Shown here one piece after another: positions 43,074 to 50,796 of a stretch of DNA of 64,000 bases (position 1 is its first letter; every line of letters starts with the position of its first letter). The position numbers and the translations under genes are program-made. Location of the stretch: assembly GCF_042648145.1 (NCBI RefSeq), contig NZ_JBHRWV010000007.1:248001-312000 (forward strand), given 5' to 3'. The notes beneath the pieces are model-generated. The model was not told where the DNA came from. It searched no databases and worked only from the letters and a program-made list of their open reading frames with translations. This DNA comes from Salinicoccus sesuvii. GTDB taxonomy: Bacteria; Bacillota; Bacilli; Staphylococcales; Salinicoccaceae.

Positions 43074-43556
43074 ATGATGGAAATCTACGCCATTGGAAGT
43101 TTAGAAAAAGACAAAATTAAAGATTTTTTTACGAAGCATTGGGGAAGCGCAGAAATGGTCTTATCTAGCGGTATTTATGACTGCAGCACCTTAGATGGTT
43201 TTGCCGTTTTAAATAATGAAAACAGTATTATTGGCTTGATTACTTATGTAATTGAAGATAATGAGTGCGAAATAATTTCATTAGATAGTAACGAGGAAGG
43301 AAAAGGCATAGGAAGTCTTCTTGTTAACGAAGTAGAAAAACTTGCGTTAACGAAACAATGTAATCTAATTAAACTTGTAACTACAAATGATAACCTATTG
43401 GCCTTGAAATTTTATCAAAAGAGAAATTTTCAATTGTCCAAAGTCATAAGAAATGCAGTCGAAAACGCACGAAAATTTAAACCAGAAATACCTCTGGTTG
43501 GCAATGATGGGATCCCCATCCGAGATGAAATTGAATTAATAAAACCAATAGAGTAA
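43074..43556 (+). CDS. GNAT acetyltransferase
   Basis: The 160-residue protein has the GNAT core: GLITYVIEDNECEIISLDSNEEGKG, GIGSLLVNEVEKLA for acetyl-CoA binding and ALKFYQKRNFQLSKVIRNA. A start at the second Met is equally possible. Substrate unknown. It is followed by two hairpin terminators. Confidence 0.83.
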   Translation: MMEIYAIGSLEKDKIKDFFTKHWGSAEMVLSSGIYDCSTLDGFAVLNNENSIIGLITYVIEDNECEIISLDSNEEGKGIGSLLVNEVEKLALTKQCNLIKLVTTNDNLLALKFYQKRNFQLSKVIRNAVENARKFKPEIPLVGNDGIPIRDEIELIKPIE

Positions 43557-43656
43557 TAAAAGTATTGATTGGATCAGTAATTTCTCGGGCATTATCAAAA
43601 TTATTTCACATGTGGATATGCCTAACTCCACATATTGTTAATTATATTGTTGAAGA

Positions 43657-43693
43657 AAGATAGAATACTAATCGATCTTTAATATTCTATCTT
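43657..43693 (+). terminator. Terminator after the GNAT gene
   Basis: AAGATAGAATA and TATTCTATCTT are perfect 11-bp arms, followed by ATTTATT. Confidence 0.72.
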
Positions 43694-43758
43694 ATTTATT
43701 GGAAGTCATCAGACCTAAAAAAATTTAAAAACCAGTTTACATATCAATGGATTATCGG

Positions 43759-43789
43759 AAGAGCAGAAGCTTACGGAGCTTCTGCTCTT
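43759..43789. terminator. Strong hairpin, second terminator
   Basis: AAGAGCAGAAGCT and AGCTTCTGCTCTT are perfect 13-bp arms around TACGG, followed by ATTTGTG. The gap 43557-43948 holds no other recognisable feature. Confidence 0.7.
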
Positions 43790-43948
43790 ATTTGTGCTTG
43801 AGTAATTGTACTTTTATAACTGTTTTAATAAAGAGTAATTCAGAAGAGGAATGATTCCAAAAAACTTATACTTTTTAGTGTAAAATAAATTTATCCGATA
43901 ATGGAGTTTAGTAATTGAACTACATCATGTTAGAGAGGGGTCTTATTA

Positions 43949-44941
43949 ATGAAGAATCCTGATAAAAGAATTATAAGTGAATTAAACTTTTTAATGAGAA
44001 ACTATGACTTTTCCGGTTCAATACTCCTCGCTCAGAAAGACGACATTATTTTTGAGGAAAGCTTTGGCATGTCGAACTATGAGCTAGATACACCTAATTC
44101 CTCCAAAACGAAATATCGTATTGGATCAATTACAAAGCTTTTTACAGCTACAGCCATCATGCAACTGGTGGAAAACCAACAGCTCGATTTGAATTCCACG
44201 ATAGATCGGTATATTTCAGATTATCCAAGCGGCAATCAGATTAAAGTCTCCCACTTACTGAGTCATACTTCTGGAGTAGCCAATCTTACAGAATTACCCG
44301 ATTTTCTAGAATGGGTAATAAAATACTCACCAATCTTAAAAACAATTGACCGTTTTAAGCATGTGCCGTTTGATTTTTCACCTGGTCAAGGATATAAATA
44401 TTCCAATTCCGGCTATATTTTGCTGAGTTACATTCTTGAACGCATTACAGGGCAAGTTTACGAACAATATTTACAAGAGAACATCTTCAACCCCATTAAT
44501 ATGCAAAACTCTGGTTTTGATAAGCAGGAGAGGATCATTAAACATCGGGCATCCGGTTATAGTATTAAAGGAACTGAGTTGATCAATGCCCCGTCTATCC
44601 ACATGTCTAATCCATACGGGGCTGCTTCCTTATACTCGACAACAGAAGATCTTTATCTGTTTAGTCAGGCTTTCAATAGAAACCAGTTATTAAGTCAGGA
44701 TAGCATTAAAAAAATGCAGCAGCCTGCTTTAGGAGAGCACGGGCTGGGATGGATGATCAAAAAAGATAAAGGTCAGCGAGTTTTGCACCATGGTGGGGCA
44801 ATCCATGGGTTTAGCGCGAACTTTTTAAGATACATGGATGCTGAAATTACAGTCGTTGTCCTCAGCAATGTTTTTTACCCCAAAAACAAAATAGAAGAGA
44901 TCACCACGAGCCTTGTTGAAGTCGCTTTTTCTAGAGGCTAA
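43949..44941 (+). CDS. Serine hydrolase of the beta-lactamase (class C/PBP4*) family
   Basis: The 330-residue protein has the catalytic SxxK (GSITKLFTA, about residue 66), YSN (GYKYSNSGY) and HGG (LHHGGAIHGF) motifs of esterase/D-Ala-carboxypeptidase-like hydrolases. No signal peptide is present, so it probably acts in the cytosol. Ribosome site GAGAGGGG. Substrate unknown; resistance to beta-lactams is not implied. Confidence 0.87.
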   Translation: MKNPDKRIISELNFLMRNYDFSGSILLAQKDDIIFEESFGMSNYELDTPNSSKTKYRIGSITKLFTATAIMQLVENQQLDLNSTIDRYISDYPSGNQIKVSHLLSHTSGVANLTELPDFLEWVIKYSPILKTIDRFKHVPFDFSPGQGYKYSNSGYILLSYILERITGQVYEQYLQENIFNPINMQNSGFDKQERIIKHRASGYSIKGTELINAPSIHMSNPYGAASLYSTTEDLYLFSQAFNRNQLLSQDSIKKMQQPALGEHGLGWMIKKDKGQRVLHHGGAIHGFSANFLRYMDAEITVVVLSNVFYPKNKIEEITTSLVEVAFSRG

Positions 44942-45083
44942 TTTAATTGCATATGATTGAAAACGGTGTAGTTCAGAACGATGAATCTAAACAAATATAT
45001 GTACCAATTAGTCAAGTGACCTGATAAGTTAGATTTATATATCGTAGCTTATTAAAATTATAAATTTGGGGTGTAAATTAGAA

Positions 45084-45836
45084 GTGGAAAATGAAGAAAT
45101 TGCAAGTTACTTGTCAACAGGCCAGTTATCCAAAATCCTGAATGTCTCGGTGCGTACAATTCGTTATTACGATCAAATTGGGTTAGTGTGCCCTTCAAAG
45201 AAAACGACCGGCGGCAAACGATATTATTCCAAAGAGGATATCCTGAGGTTGCAAAAGATTATTCTACTCAAATCATTGAACCTATCTCTTGAGGACAGTC
45301 GGAGTATCTTAGCAGAGCAGTCAATGTCAGATATTCTGTATGCCCATCAGTCTTTGTTGACAGAAGAAGTCGAACATCTGACAATTTCTTTGAAGCATAC
45401 TCAATCGCTGTTGAATCTACTGGACTTAAAACGAACCCTTCACTGGGAAGATTTAATATCCTTGGTAGCGAATGCAGAGAAGGAAAAAGATTGGAACCGA
45501 TACTTCTCTGTGGAACAGCAATCCTATCTGAAAAGTCGATTGCCTAAACTTGAAAATAGCGATAAGGCAACTAAGAAGTGGATTAATATTATCAAGAGGA
45601 TTGAGCTTTGTCTCGAGAAGGAAGTTTCTCCCACCTCCTCGGAAGGGCAACTTATTATTGAAGATGTTGATATCTTATCAGAAGAAACGTTTGGCGACGA
45701 TCCAGAATTGATCGAGACTTTTTGGAAAGTCCGTAGATCTCCTAAGGCTTCCGAGGAACTAGGTCTTTACCCAATCTCCCCAGCTATTATCGAATTTTTA
45801 GAAATAGGTGCTCAAAAAGAAATCTCCCCTTACTAA
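45084..45836 (+). CDS. MerR family regulator with TipAS-like ligand domain
   Basis: The N-terminus is a MerR HTH (YLSTGQLSKILNVSVRTIRYYDQIGLV), followed by a coiled coil. Residues 130-240 resemble the TipAS antibiotic-binding domain (EKDWNRYFSVEQQSYL, EVSPTSSEGQ, ETFWKVRRSPKASEELGLYPI). The GTG at 45084 lies ten bases after GGGGTG; a TTG six codons upstream is an alternative. It is convergent with the CPBP gene, whose promoter has a MerR-like 19-bp spacer. Confidence 0.82.
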   Translation: MENEEIASYLSTGQLSKILNVSVRTIRYYDQIGLVCPSKKTTGGKRYYSKEDILRLQKIILLKSLNLSLEDSRSILAEQSMSDILYAHQSLLTEEVEHLTISLKHTQSLLNLLDLKRTLHWEDLISLVANAEKEKDWNRYFSVEQQSYLKSRLPKLENSDKATKKWINIIKRIELCLEKEVSPTSSEGQLIIEDVDILSEETFGDDPELIETFWKVRRSPKASEELGLYPISPAIIEFLEIGAQKEISPY

Positions 45837-45869
45837 TGTGCTCAGTTCGTCAGTATGACGAGATGGTGA

Positions 45870-46568
45870 TTATGCTATCGCAACTAGAATGACTGCAATG
45901 CCGTTAAATATTCCATGAATTAGTATACTTGGAATTATCGATCCTGTTTTTTGGTAGACCCATGAGAAAACGAGACCTGACACGAAGTTTACTGGTAAAG
46001 TATTAAACGTAGGAATATGTACGATCGTAAAAATGGTAGAACTGATCATCATGCCGCTCAAAATACCATAGCGGCTATTGAAAAATCGGTAAAGAAAGCC
46101 ACGATAAAAAATCTCTTCATAGATTGGAGAAATAATAGCGGCCGAAATAAAACCTATTGTAAAGTTCAAAAAAGTCATTTGTGATTGAAGACTTTCTGTT
46201 TTACTGTTTGCTGTTCCAATCCCTACAAAAGACATGACAGTTACCAATGCGATGCTTACAACAATTAGAGTAAACGTCCATACAACAATGAGTTTCCATT
46301 GCTTTAATGGAAATGTTTTTAGTCCGACAGTTTTCCAGGACTGGTCCTTAGGTTTTAAAACGATAAAATAGAGCGCCGTTGTAAAAATGATAGCCATGAT
46401 TAAGCCATTCAATGTGCCGGCATATAACTCATTTTGAAAAACGTTCAATAGATAATTAAATAGTACAGTTTCAATGAAAATCGGAACCAGGACCAATATA
46501 AGAAGCAGCATATAAATTAAATCTCGCCACTTCCACATTTCGTTTTGATTGAAATTGCCTTTTATCAA
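45870..46568 (-). CDS. CPBP family intramembrane glutamic endopeptidase
   Basis: The 232-residue polytopic membrane protein carries the CPBP/CAAX-protease motifs EEIFYRGFLYRF, a His in FTIVHIPTF and HGIFNG near the C-terminus. In Gram-positive bacteria such proteins can process or give immunity to peptides; here the role is unknown. The TTG start lies six bases after GGAGGG. It is probably controlled by the neighbouring TipAS-type MerR protein. Confidence 0.87.
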   Translation of the reverse strand: MIKGNFNQNEMWKWRDLIYMLLLILVLVPIFIETVLFNYLLNVFQNELYAGTLNGLIMAIIFTTALYFIVLKPKDQSWKTVGLKTFPLKQWKLIVVWTFTLIVVSIALVTVMSFVGIGTANSKTESLQSQMTFLNFTIGFISAAIISPIYEEIFYRGFLYRFFNSRYGILSGMMISSTIFTIVHIPTFNTLPVNFVSGLVFSWVYQKTGSIIPSILIHGIFNGIAVILVAIA

Positions 46569-46602
46569 ATGTATCCCTCCAGGTTTTTAACTTACTCATA
46601 CC

Positions 46603-46633
46603 AGCATAAGTGGTGACGTAAGGTAACCTACAA
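46603..46633 (-). promoter_or_regulatory. MerR-like promoter of the CPBP gene
   Basis: -35 TTGTAG (46628-46633), a 19-base spacer GTTACCTTACGTCACCACT and -10 TATGCT (46603-46608). The spacer contains GGTTACCTTACGTCACC, a dyad of the type bound by TipA/Mta-like regulators, and spacing is the MerR value. Confidence 0.55.
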
Positions 46634-46664
46634 GAGTTTTCTTTCCAGACATCTAGTTTCGAAT

Positions 46665-46765
46665 CTGATAGCGAGCAGTTTTAAGAGAATCGCTACGCTA
46701 CAATGGAAGTTTTCCGGTAAAATCGTAATATCTATAATTTAAAAAGACTATGCAAAAATAGAGTT
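46665..46765 (+). pseudogene. Remnant of an acetyltransferase C-terminus
   Basis: The bases around 46675-46760 resemble 33850-33930 in the intact acetyltransferase gene (shared TTTTAAGAGAATC, ACAATGGAAGTTTT, TCTATAATT, AAAAAGA). The reading LRESLRYNGSF is kept, then stops occur. It is a decayed partial paralogue. The rest of 46569-47230 holds only hairpins (46838-46876 and 47054-47092) and no gene. Confidence 0.65.
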
Positions 46766-47230
46766 ATAGGAAATATTTAAAAATTAGTTTACATATTCTC
46801 ACTGATCGGTAGTTGCTAATAAATAAATTATTAAATTTTGAAACCAGTAACTTCTAGAATAAGGTTGCTGGTTTTTCTTAAATCATATGCAAAATAGAAT
46901 TTAAAATTTATGCAAGTCATCCCTTAAAGCGAAACCAATGAAATCAATGTTTTAGTATTGTCTATTTAGAGTCTACTCAATATAAAAAAATTTATCTATT
47001 GGATATAAATTAATAGTAGATTTATCTATATTTTTAGCATTTATAAGATATAAAATAAAGATAGTCATACCTTATGGCAGACTATCTTATTTGAGCATCT
47101 CTTTTCTAGTATTGTTTGTTTACTGTGCGCATAACTTCAGTTGTACCCTTGATGCTTATATCTATTACTTCCCAACCTATTCATGTCAATAATTAAGTAG
47201 GGATGAAAGAGCTGAAGGAATCGTTTTTTT

Positions 47231-48631
47231 TTAGTATAGATTTTTCACACAACGAAAACCTATTTCAAAATGTCTGTCAGTTAATAGATCTTTTCCACGA
47301 TACCAACAGCTAACCAAATCAGGGATTGAGCTCCATGCGCCCCCTTTTAATACTGGATAACCTTCTTCATCTTCAATGAATTGCGTGGGATCGAGATCTT
47401 TAAAATTCGGCATCATCGGTTGTTTGGAATAAAAATTTGTACTTGTATACTCCCAATTGTTACCGACCATATCTTTTACACCGTAATAGCTTTCATTTTC
47501 TTTTATATAATTTATCGGATATGTTGTCGTTGAAGGATAGAAGTTACATGTTTTGCAAAGTTCTTGTCGCCATTCATTTAAGTCAATTTCTTTTTCACCA
47601 TAACAGTTAACGAATTCTGAATTAAATTCGTTTCCCCAAGGAAATATGTTTCCTTCTGGTCCTCTAGCTGCTTTTTCCCACTGAAGCTCTGTAGGTAATT
47701 CTTTTCCACACCATTTGGCATATGCGTATGCATCGTACCAATCAATTCCAGTTACTGGATGATCATCTTCAAATCTTTCATCGTTGATGGTATTTCTGAC
47801 ATGTGTTTTTCCATCTTTTTGATCTGGATGTTTGAAATACTCATCATTATCTCCTATATCCTCCACAAATTTATCGTACTCTCTGTTAGTTACTGGGAAT
47901 TCATCAATGAAATATGTATCTAAGAAAGGCTCTTCTGTTGGTATTGAGGTTCTATAACTTAGTCTATGGTTTTTCAAATTCTCTTCATTTATCCCTGAAA
48001 TAAAGTGACCTTTAGAAATTTTAATCATACCATTTATATTTTCTGGCGTCTCTTTCTTAGTAATGTTACTTTGAGGATTGATAGCACCATCATTAAAAAG
48101 TTTTTTTCCTTTTTCTTTTATGCTACTAATGTTCTCTGTTCCGTATATTTTTATCATTGCCTCCGCAACTAAAGCGTGAGGAACACCTACTGGTGTCTTA
48201 ATCCCTGTCTCTAGATAATTACTTAATGGGCCAATTAAAGGCATTAGATGATGTAATGAGTTCTCGATACGTCTCTCACCGGCAGTTTTAATCGCTCTGT
48301 TAAATACAATATCATCTGTATCGTGTATTAATATTAAGATTGCATCATTAGCGACAGATAATCCCGAAAAATGATTAACTAGGTCTATAGCATATTTTCT
48401 AAAAAAAGGAATGGGGTGAAAACAAAAAGAGTCAAACATATACTCTATACTTTCTTTTATGTTAAGCTCTTTAAATTTAGATATATGCGACTCTATAAAT
48501 GAGTGATTAATATTTATATTTTTCTTATCCCATTTCATTGAAGAAGCCAAAGAACCGACATAATTTATGTATTCTATGTCTTTTAAATATTGTTGCCTAA
48601 AATCACTATCAACAAAACTATTTTCTATCAT
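47231..48631 (-). CDS. SUMF1/FGE-like enzyme with helical N-terminal domain; candidate peptide-modifying enzyme
   Basis: The 466-residue protein has two parts. Residues 1-190 are helical and HEAT-like (FFRKYAIDLVNHFSGLSVANDAILIL). Residues 195-466 are a formylglycine-generating-enzyme-like domain: PVTNREYDKFV, HPVTGIDWYDAYAYAKWCGKELPTELQWEKAARG, VGNNWEYTS, LKGGAW and GFRCVKN. The two copper-binding cysteines of true FGE are not both present; the region reads GGAWSSIPDLVSCWYR with only the second. Relatives such as EgtB and PvdO are non-heme iron oxidases. It is the last gene after a 30-residue peptide and an exporter, so modification of that peptide is inferred. AT-rich, likely acquired. Ribosome site AGGGGG. 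Confidence 0.8.
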   Translation of the reverse strand: MIENSFVDSDFRQQYLKDIEYINYVGSLASSMKWDKKNININHSFIESHISKFKELNIKESIEYMFDSFCFHPIPFFRKYAIDLVNHFSGLSVANDAILILIHDTDDIVFNRAIKTAGERRIENSLHHLMPLIGPLSNYLETGIKTPVGVPHALVAEAMIKIYGTENISSIKEKGKKLFNDGAINPQSNITKKETPENINGMIKISKGHFISGINEENLKNHRLSYRTSIPTEEPFLDTYFIDEFPVTNREYDKFVEDIGDNDEYFKHPDQKDGKTHVRNTINDERFEDDHPVTGIDWYDAYAYAKWCGKELPTELQWEKAARGPEGNIFPWGNEFNSEFVNCYGEKEIDLNEWRQELCKTCNFYPSTTTYPINYIKENESYYGVKDMVGNNWEYTSTNFYSKQPMMPNFKDLDPTQFIEDEEGYPVLKGGAWSSIPDLVSCWYRGKDLLTDRHFEIGFRCVKNLY

Positions 48632-48651
48632 AATAATTCCCCCTTTTCACA

Positions 48652-48696
48652 ATAAAAGCAATATTAAAATGAAGGTCATTTTAATATTGCTTTTAT
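48652..48696 (-). terminator. Perfect 21-bp hairpin between peptide and enzyme genes
   Basis: The arms 48652-48672 and 48676-48696 are perfect complements around a three-base loop. The descending arm ends in TTTTAT but no long U-tract follows. It may be a leaky terminator or processing site that keeps the peptide message more abundant than the enzyme message, a layout common in ribosomal peptide clusters. Confidence 0.75.
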
Positions 48697-48725
48697 AATT
48701 AATACTCTTCTACATAGTCAATTGT

Positions 48726-48818
48726 TTATGGTTGAATCGGATCATCATCTCCGCCCCATTTTGTTGCCATGCCTTCGACGTAAACTACATTTAGTCTTGC
48801 TTGTTTAACTTTATGCAT
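48726..48818 (-). CDS. Candidate ribosomal peptide precursor, 30 residues
   Basis: The ORF begins MHKVKQARLNVV and ends KWGGDDDPIQP. AGAGGTG lies eight bases ahead of its ATG and a consensus promoter 35 bases further up, so translation is well supported. The basic N-terminal half could be a recognition leader; the C-terminal half has a single Trp, a Gly-Gly and three Asp. No signal peptide or cysteine is present. It sits between an MFS exporter and a SUMF1-like enzyme in the same direction. I know no named family with this sequence; function is an inference from context. Confidence 0.7.
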   Translation of the reverse strand: MHKVKQARLNVVYVEGMATKWGGDDDPIQP

Positions 48819-48852
48819 AAGTATGTCACCTCTCTTTTACTAATATAACCCA

Positions 48853-48881
48853 ATTATAGTATTAATTAACTGAAATTTCAA
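48853..48881 (-). promoter_or_regulatory. SigA-type promoter of the peptide gene
   Basis: TTGAAA (48876-48881), 17 bases, TATAAT (48853-48858), in the short gap after the exporter stop codon. It allows the peptide to be transcribed independently of the exporter. Confidence 0.72.
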
Positions 48882-48888
48882 TATATAC

Positions 48889-50064
48889 TTAATATTTTGA
48901 TTTATACAAAAACATAACTAGACACGATGAGATTGTATATAATATGGAGCTCAATAAATAGACGCTGGTGATCCCCACCCAATCAGCCATTAAACCCATT
49001 CCCATGACGGCAACTCCATGCCAGGGTGTTAATATGGCTGATCTTGCTGAAAAAATATTAGTTCTATTTTCATCAGATGTGTAAATTTGTAGAGCCGTTG
49101 TTTGATAGATACTTCTGATTTGATAAATAGGACCCATCAGGAAAGTAGCAATTAAAACAACTGGAATACTTGATGAAAGTGTCATTGTCAAAGTGAGCAT
49201 TCCCATGGCAAATCCGCATATGATGATTAATCTAAACAGTTCAAAATCTTTGTTCTTAAATATGGTGATCAAAAAAACACTCCCAATGATGGAGCCTAAG
49301 AAATAGGTAGCATTAATGTATCCCCATATAATCTCTCCAGAATTTAAAACGTATATAGAAAATGACAATAGTAGAGCAGATGTCCAAATCGTATTTGCTA
49401 CACTTTCCATCATATCTACCAAAGTGATATAAAAGACGACTTTATTTTCAAATAAATTACGAAATCCTTTAATCTTCTTTTTTCTGCTTTCAATATATTG
49501 GTTGTACTGAATCAATGAAATGAAAAGAATAGACAATAACAATAAGACACTAATCATTACAACAAGAATAGTAAAATTTAGATAATAAGATAGAATACCT
49601 CCAATTGACCAGCCTACCAGTCGGACGATTTCATTAGTTGTAGAAACAAATGTGTTCACTTCACGTAGCTGATATCTCTCGAATAAAGCAGGTATTAACG
49701 ATTGTCTGGCAGGTGTAGACCATGCCCCTAAAAATGACTGAAATACTAGAAGTAGCAACACGATATATAACGCGTTTTCGAGATTTAAAGACAGAAATAT
49801 ATATATACCTATAATTACGAATATTCTTAGAAATGAACTTATGATTAAAATACTTTTCAATTGAAACTTATGTATAAATTTTGTGACTATCATGCCACTA
49901 AAGAAAGAACTGATCGCCATTAAACCAACAATCATAGACGTGGCAAACACTGAGTTTGTCATCTGATACACTTTGACCATCACAACTACTTCCAAAAGTG
50001 TAGACGCTAGTTGGGTAAATAGATTAGATAAAAAGAAATTTTGAAAGGACTGCTTCTTAAACAT
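48889..50064 (-). CDS. MFS exporter of the peptide locus
   Basis: The 391-residue transporter has about 12 hydrophobic segments and resembles EntS/MdfA-like MFS exporters (WSTPARQSLIPALFERYQLREVN is the conserved loop 4-5 motif of that group). It is upstream and codirectional with the peptide and the SUMF1-like gene and equally AT-rich. A role in exporting the modified peptide, or in immunity, is inferred. GGAGG lies ten bases before the ATG. Confidence 0.83.
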   Translation of the reverse strand: MFKKQSFQNFFLSNLFTQLASTLLEVVVMVKVYQMTNSVFATSMIVGLMAISSFFSGMIVTKFIHKFQLKSILIISSFLRIFVIIGIYIFLSLNLENALYIVLLLLVFQSFLGAWSTPARQSLIPALFERYQLREVNTFVSTTNEIVRLVGWSIGGILSYYLNFTILVVMISVLLLLSILFISLIQYNQYIESRKKKIKGFRNLFENKVVFYITLVDMMESVANTIWTSALLLSFSIYVLNSGEIIWGYINATYFLGSIIGSVFLITIFKNKDFELFRLIIICGFAMGMLTLTMTLSSSIPVVLIATFLMGPIYQIRSIYQTTALQIYTSDENRTNIFSARSAILTPWHGVAVMGMGLMADWVGITSVYLLSSILYTISSCLVMFLYKSKY

Positions 50065-50796
50065 GCATTTTCTGCCTCCAATTCATATAGAATGATGTTA
50101 CTTAACACCTTACTAAATTGTATCATTCAATGATATCGGCCATTGTGCGCATATATTAATATATAATTTTGATTTTTTTCTCCTATGAACTTTCTAAAGT
50201 ACTCGCAACAGTTACATATATACGTACACTCTATTGACTTACGAACTATATATTTTAAACAGTTCAATAAACAACCGTTTATTGAACTATTTCAGGCAGC
50301 AATTTTTTAGTAACTTTTATATAGTTTTTAAGTATAAAAACACGTATAATTATCTATGTATATTGTTAGTAAAATTAGCGGGGGTTTTTGTACTACTGTT
50401 TGACACATTGTACGGATTTAATAAGAAACCAAAAAAGTCAAAGGCTTACCTAAATAAATTAGAACATACAATTGCGTTATGAAAGCGAGAAAGAGAGGAG
50501 CATTCCGCTCCTCTCTTTCTCGTTTTTGTAACCTACTATTCTTAATGTTTTGTACTATAAACGTATCTACTCCAATAATGAGTGCAGTAGTTATAGTAAC
50601 GCTCGAACTATTAGAAGTGTAATACCTTACGGCAGAAGCGATTATTTCAAAGACTATATACTAATAGAGTGATAGCTTTAATGCCGATAATTAAATATTT
50701 TGGGAGAATCAATAAAATAAATCTACTAACTTAATGCTTTTTCATGTAAAATGTATATAATTTAAGAGGTCAAAACTTAAATGAGGAGTACACGAC
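50065..50796. other. Gene-poor AT-rich stretch with two strong hairpins
   Basis: A perfect 12-bp-arm palindrome (AGTTCAATAAAC-AACC-GTTTATTGAACT, 50261-50288) lies about 200 bp upstream of the exporter. An 82-codon frame at 50234-50482 spans it but has no ribosome site. Its last 40 codons (VKLAGVFVLLFDTLYG then a Lys-rich tail) look membrane-like and end just before a strong terminator, so a small gene or RNA may end there. Confidence 0.45.
50486..50527 (+). terminator. Strong terminator of an unassigned plus-strand transcript
   Basis: CGAGAAAGAGAGGAG and CTCCTCTCTTTCTCG are perfect 15-bp arms followed by TTTTTG on the plus strand, three bases after the stop of the doubtful ORF ending at 50482. 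Confidence 0.85.

Noticed and set aside
43949..44941. True beta-lactamase resistance gene
   Set aside because: The motifs are those of the broad serine hydrolase family, and no signal peptide is present; resistance is not supported.
50234..50482. 82-codon plus-strand frame as a protein gene
   Set aside because: No ribosome site, and the first third spans a perfect palindrome; only the last 40 codons look protein-like. Kept as a note for the gap, not as a gene.
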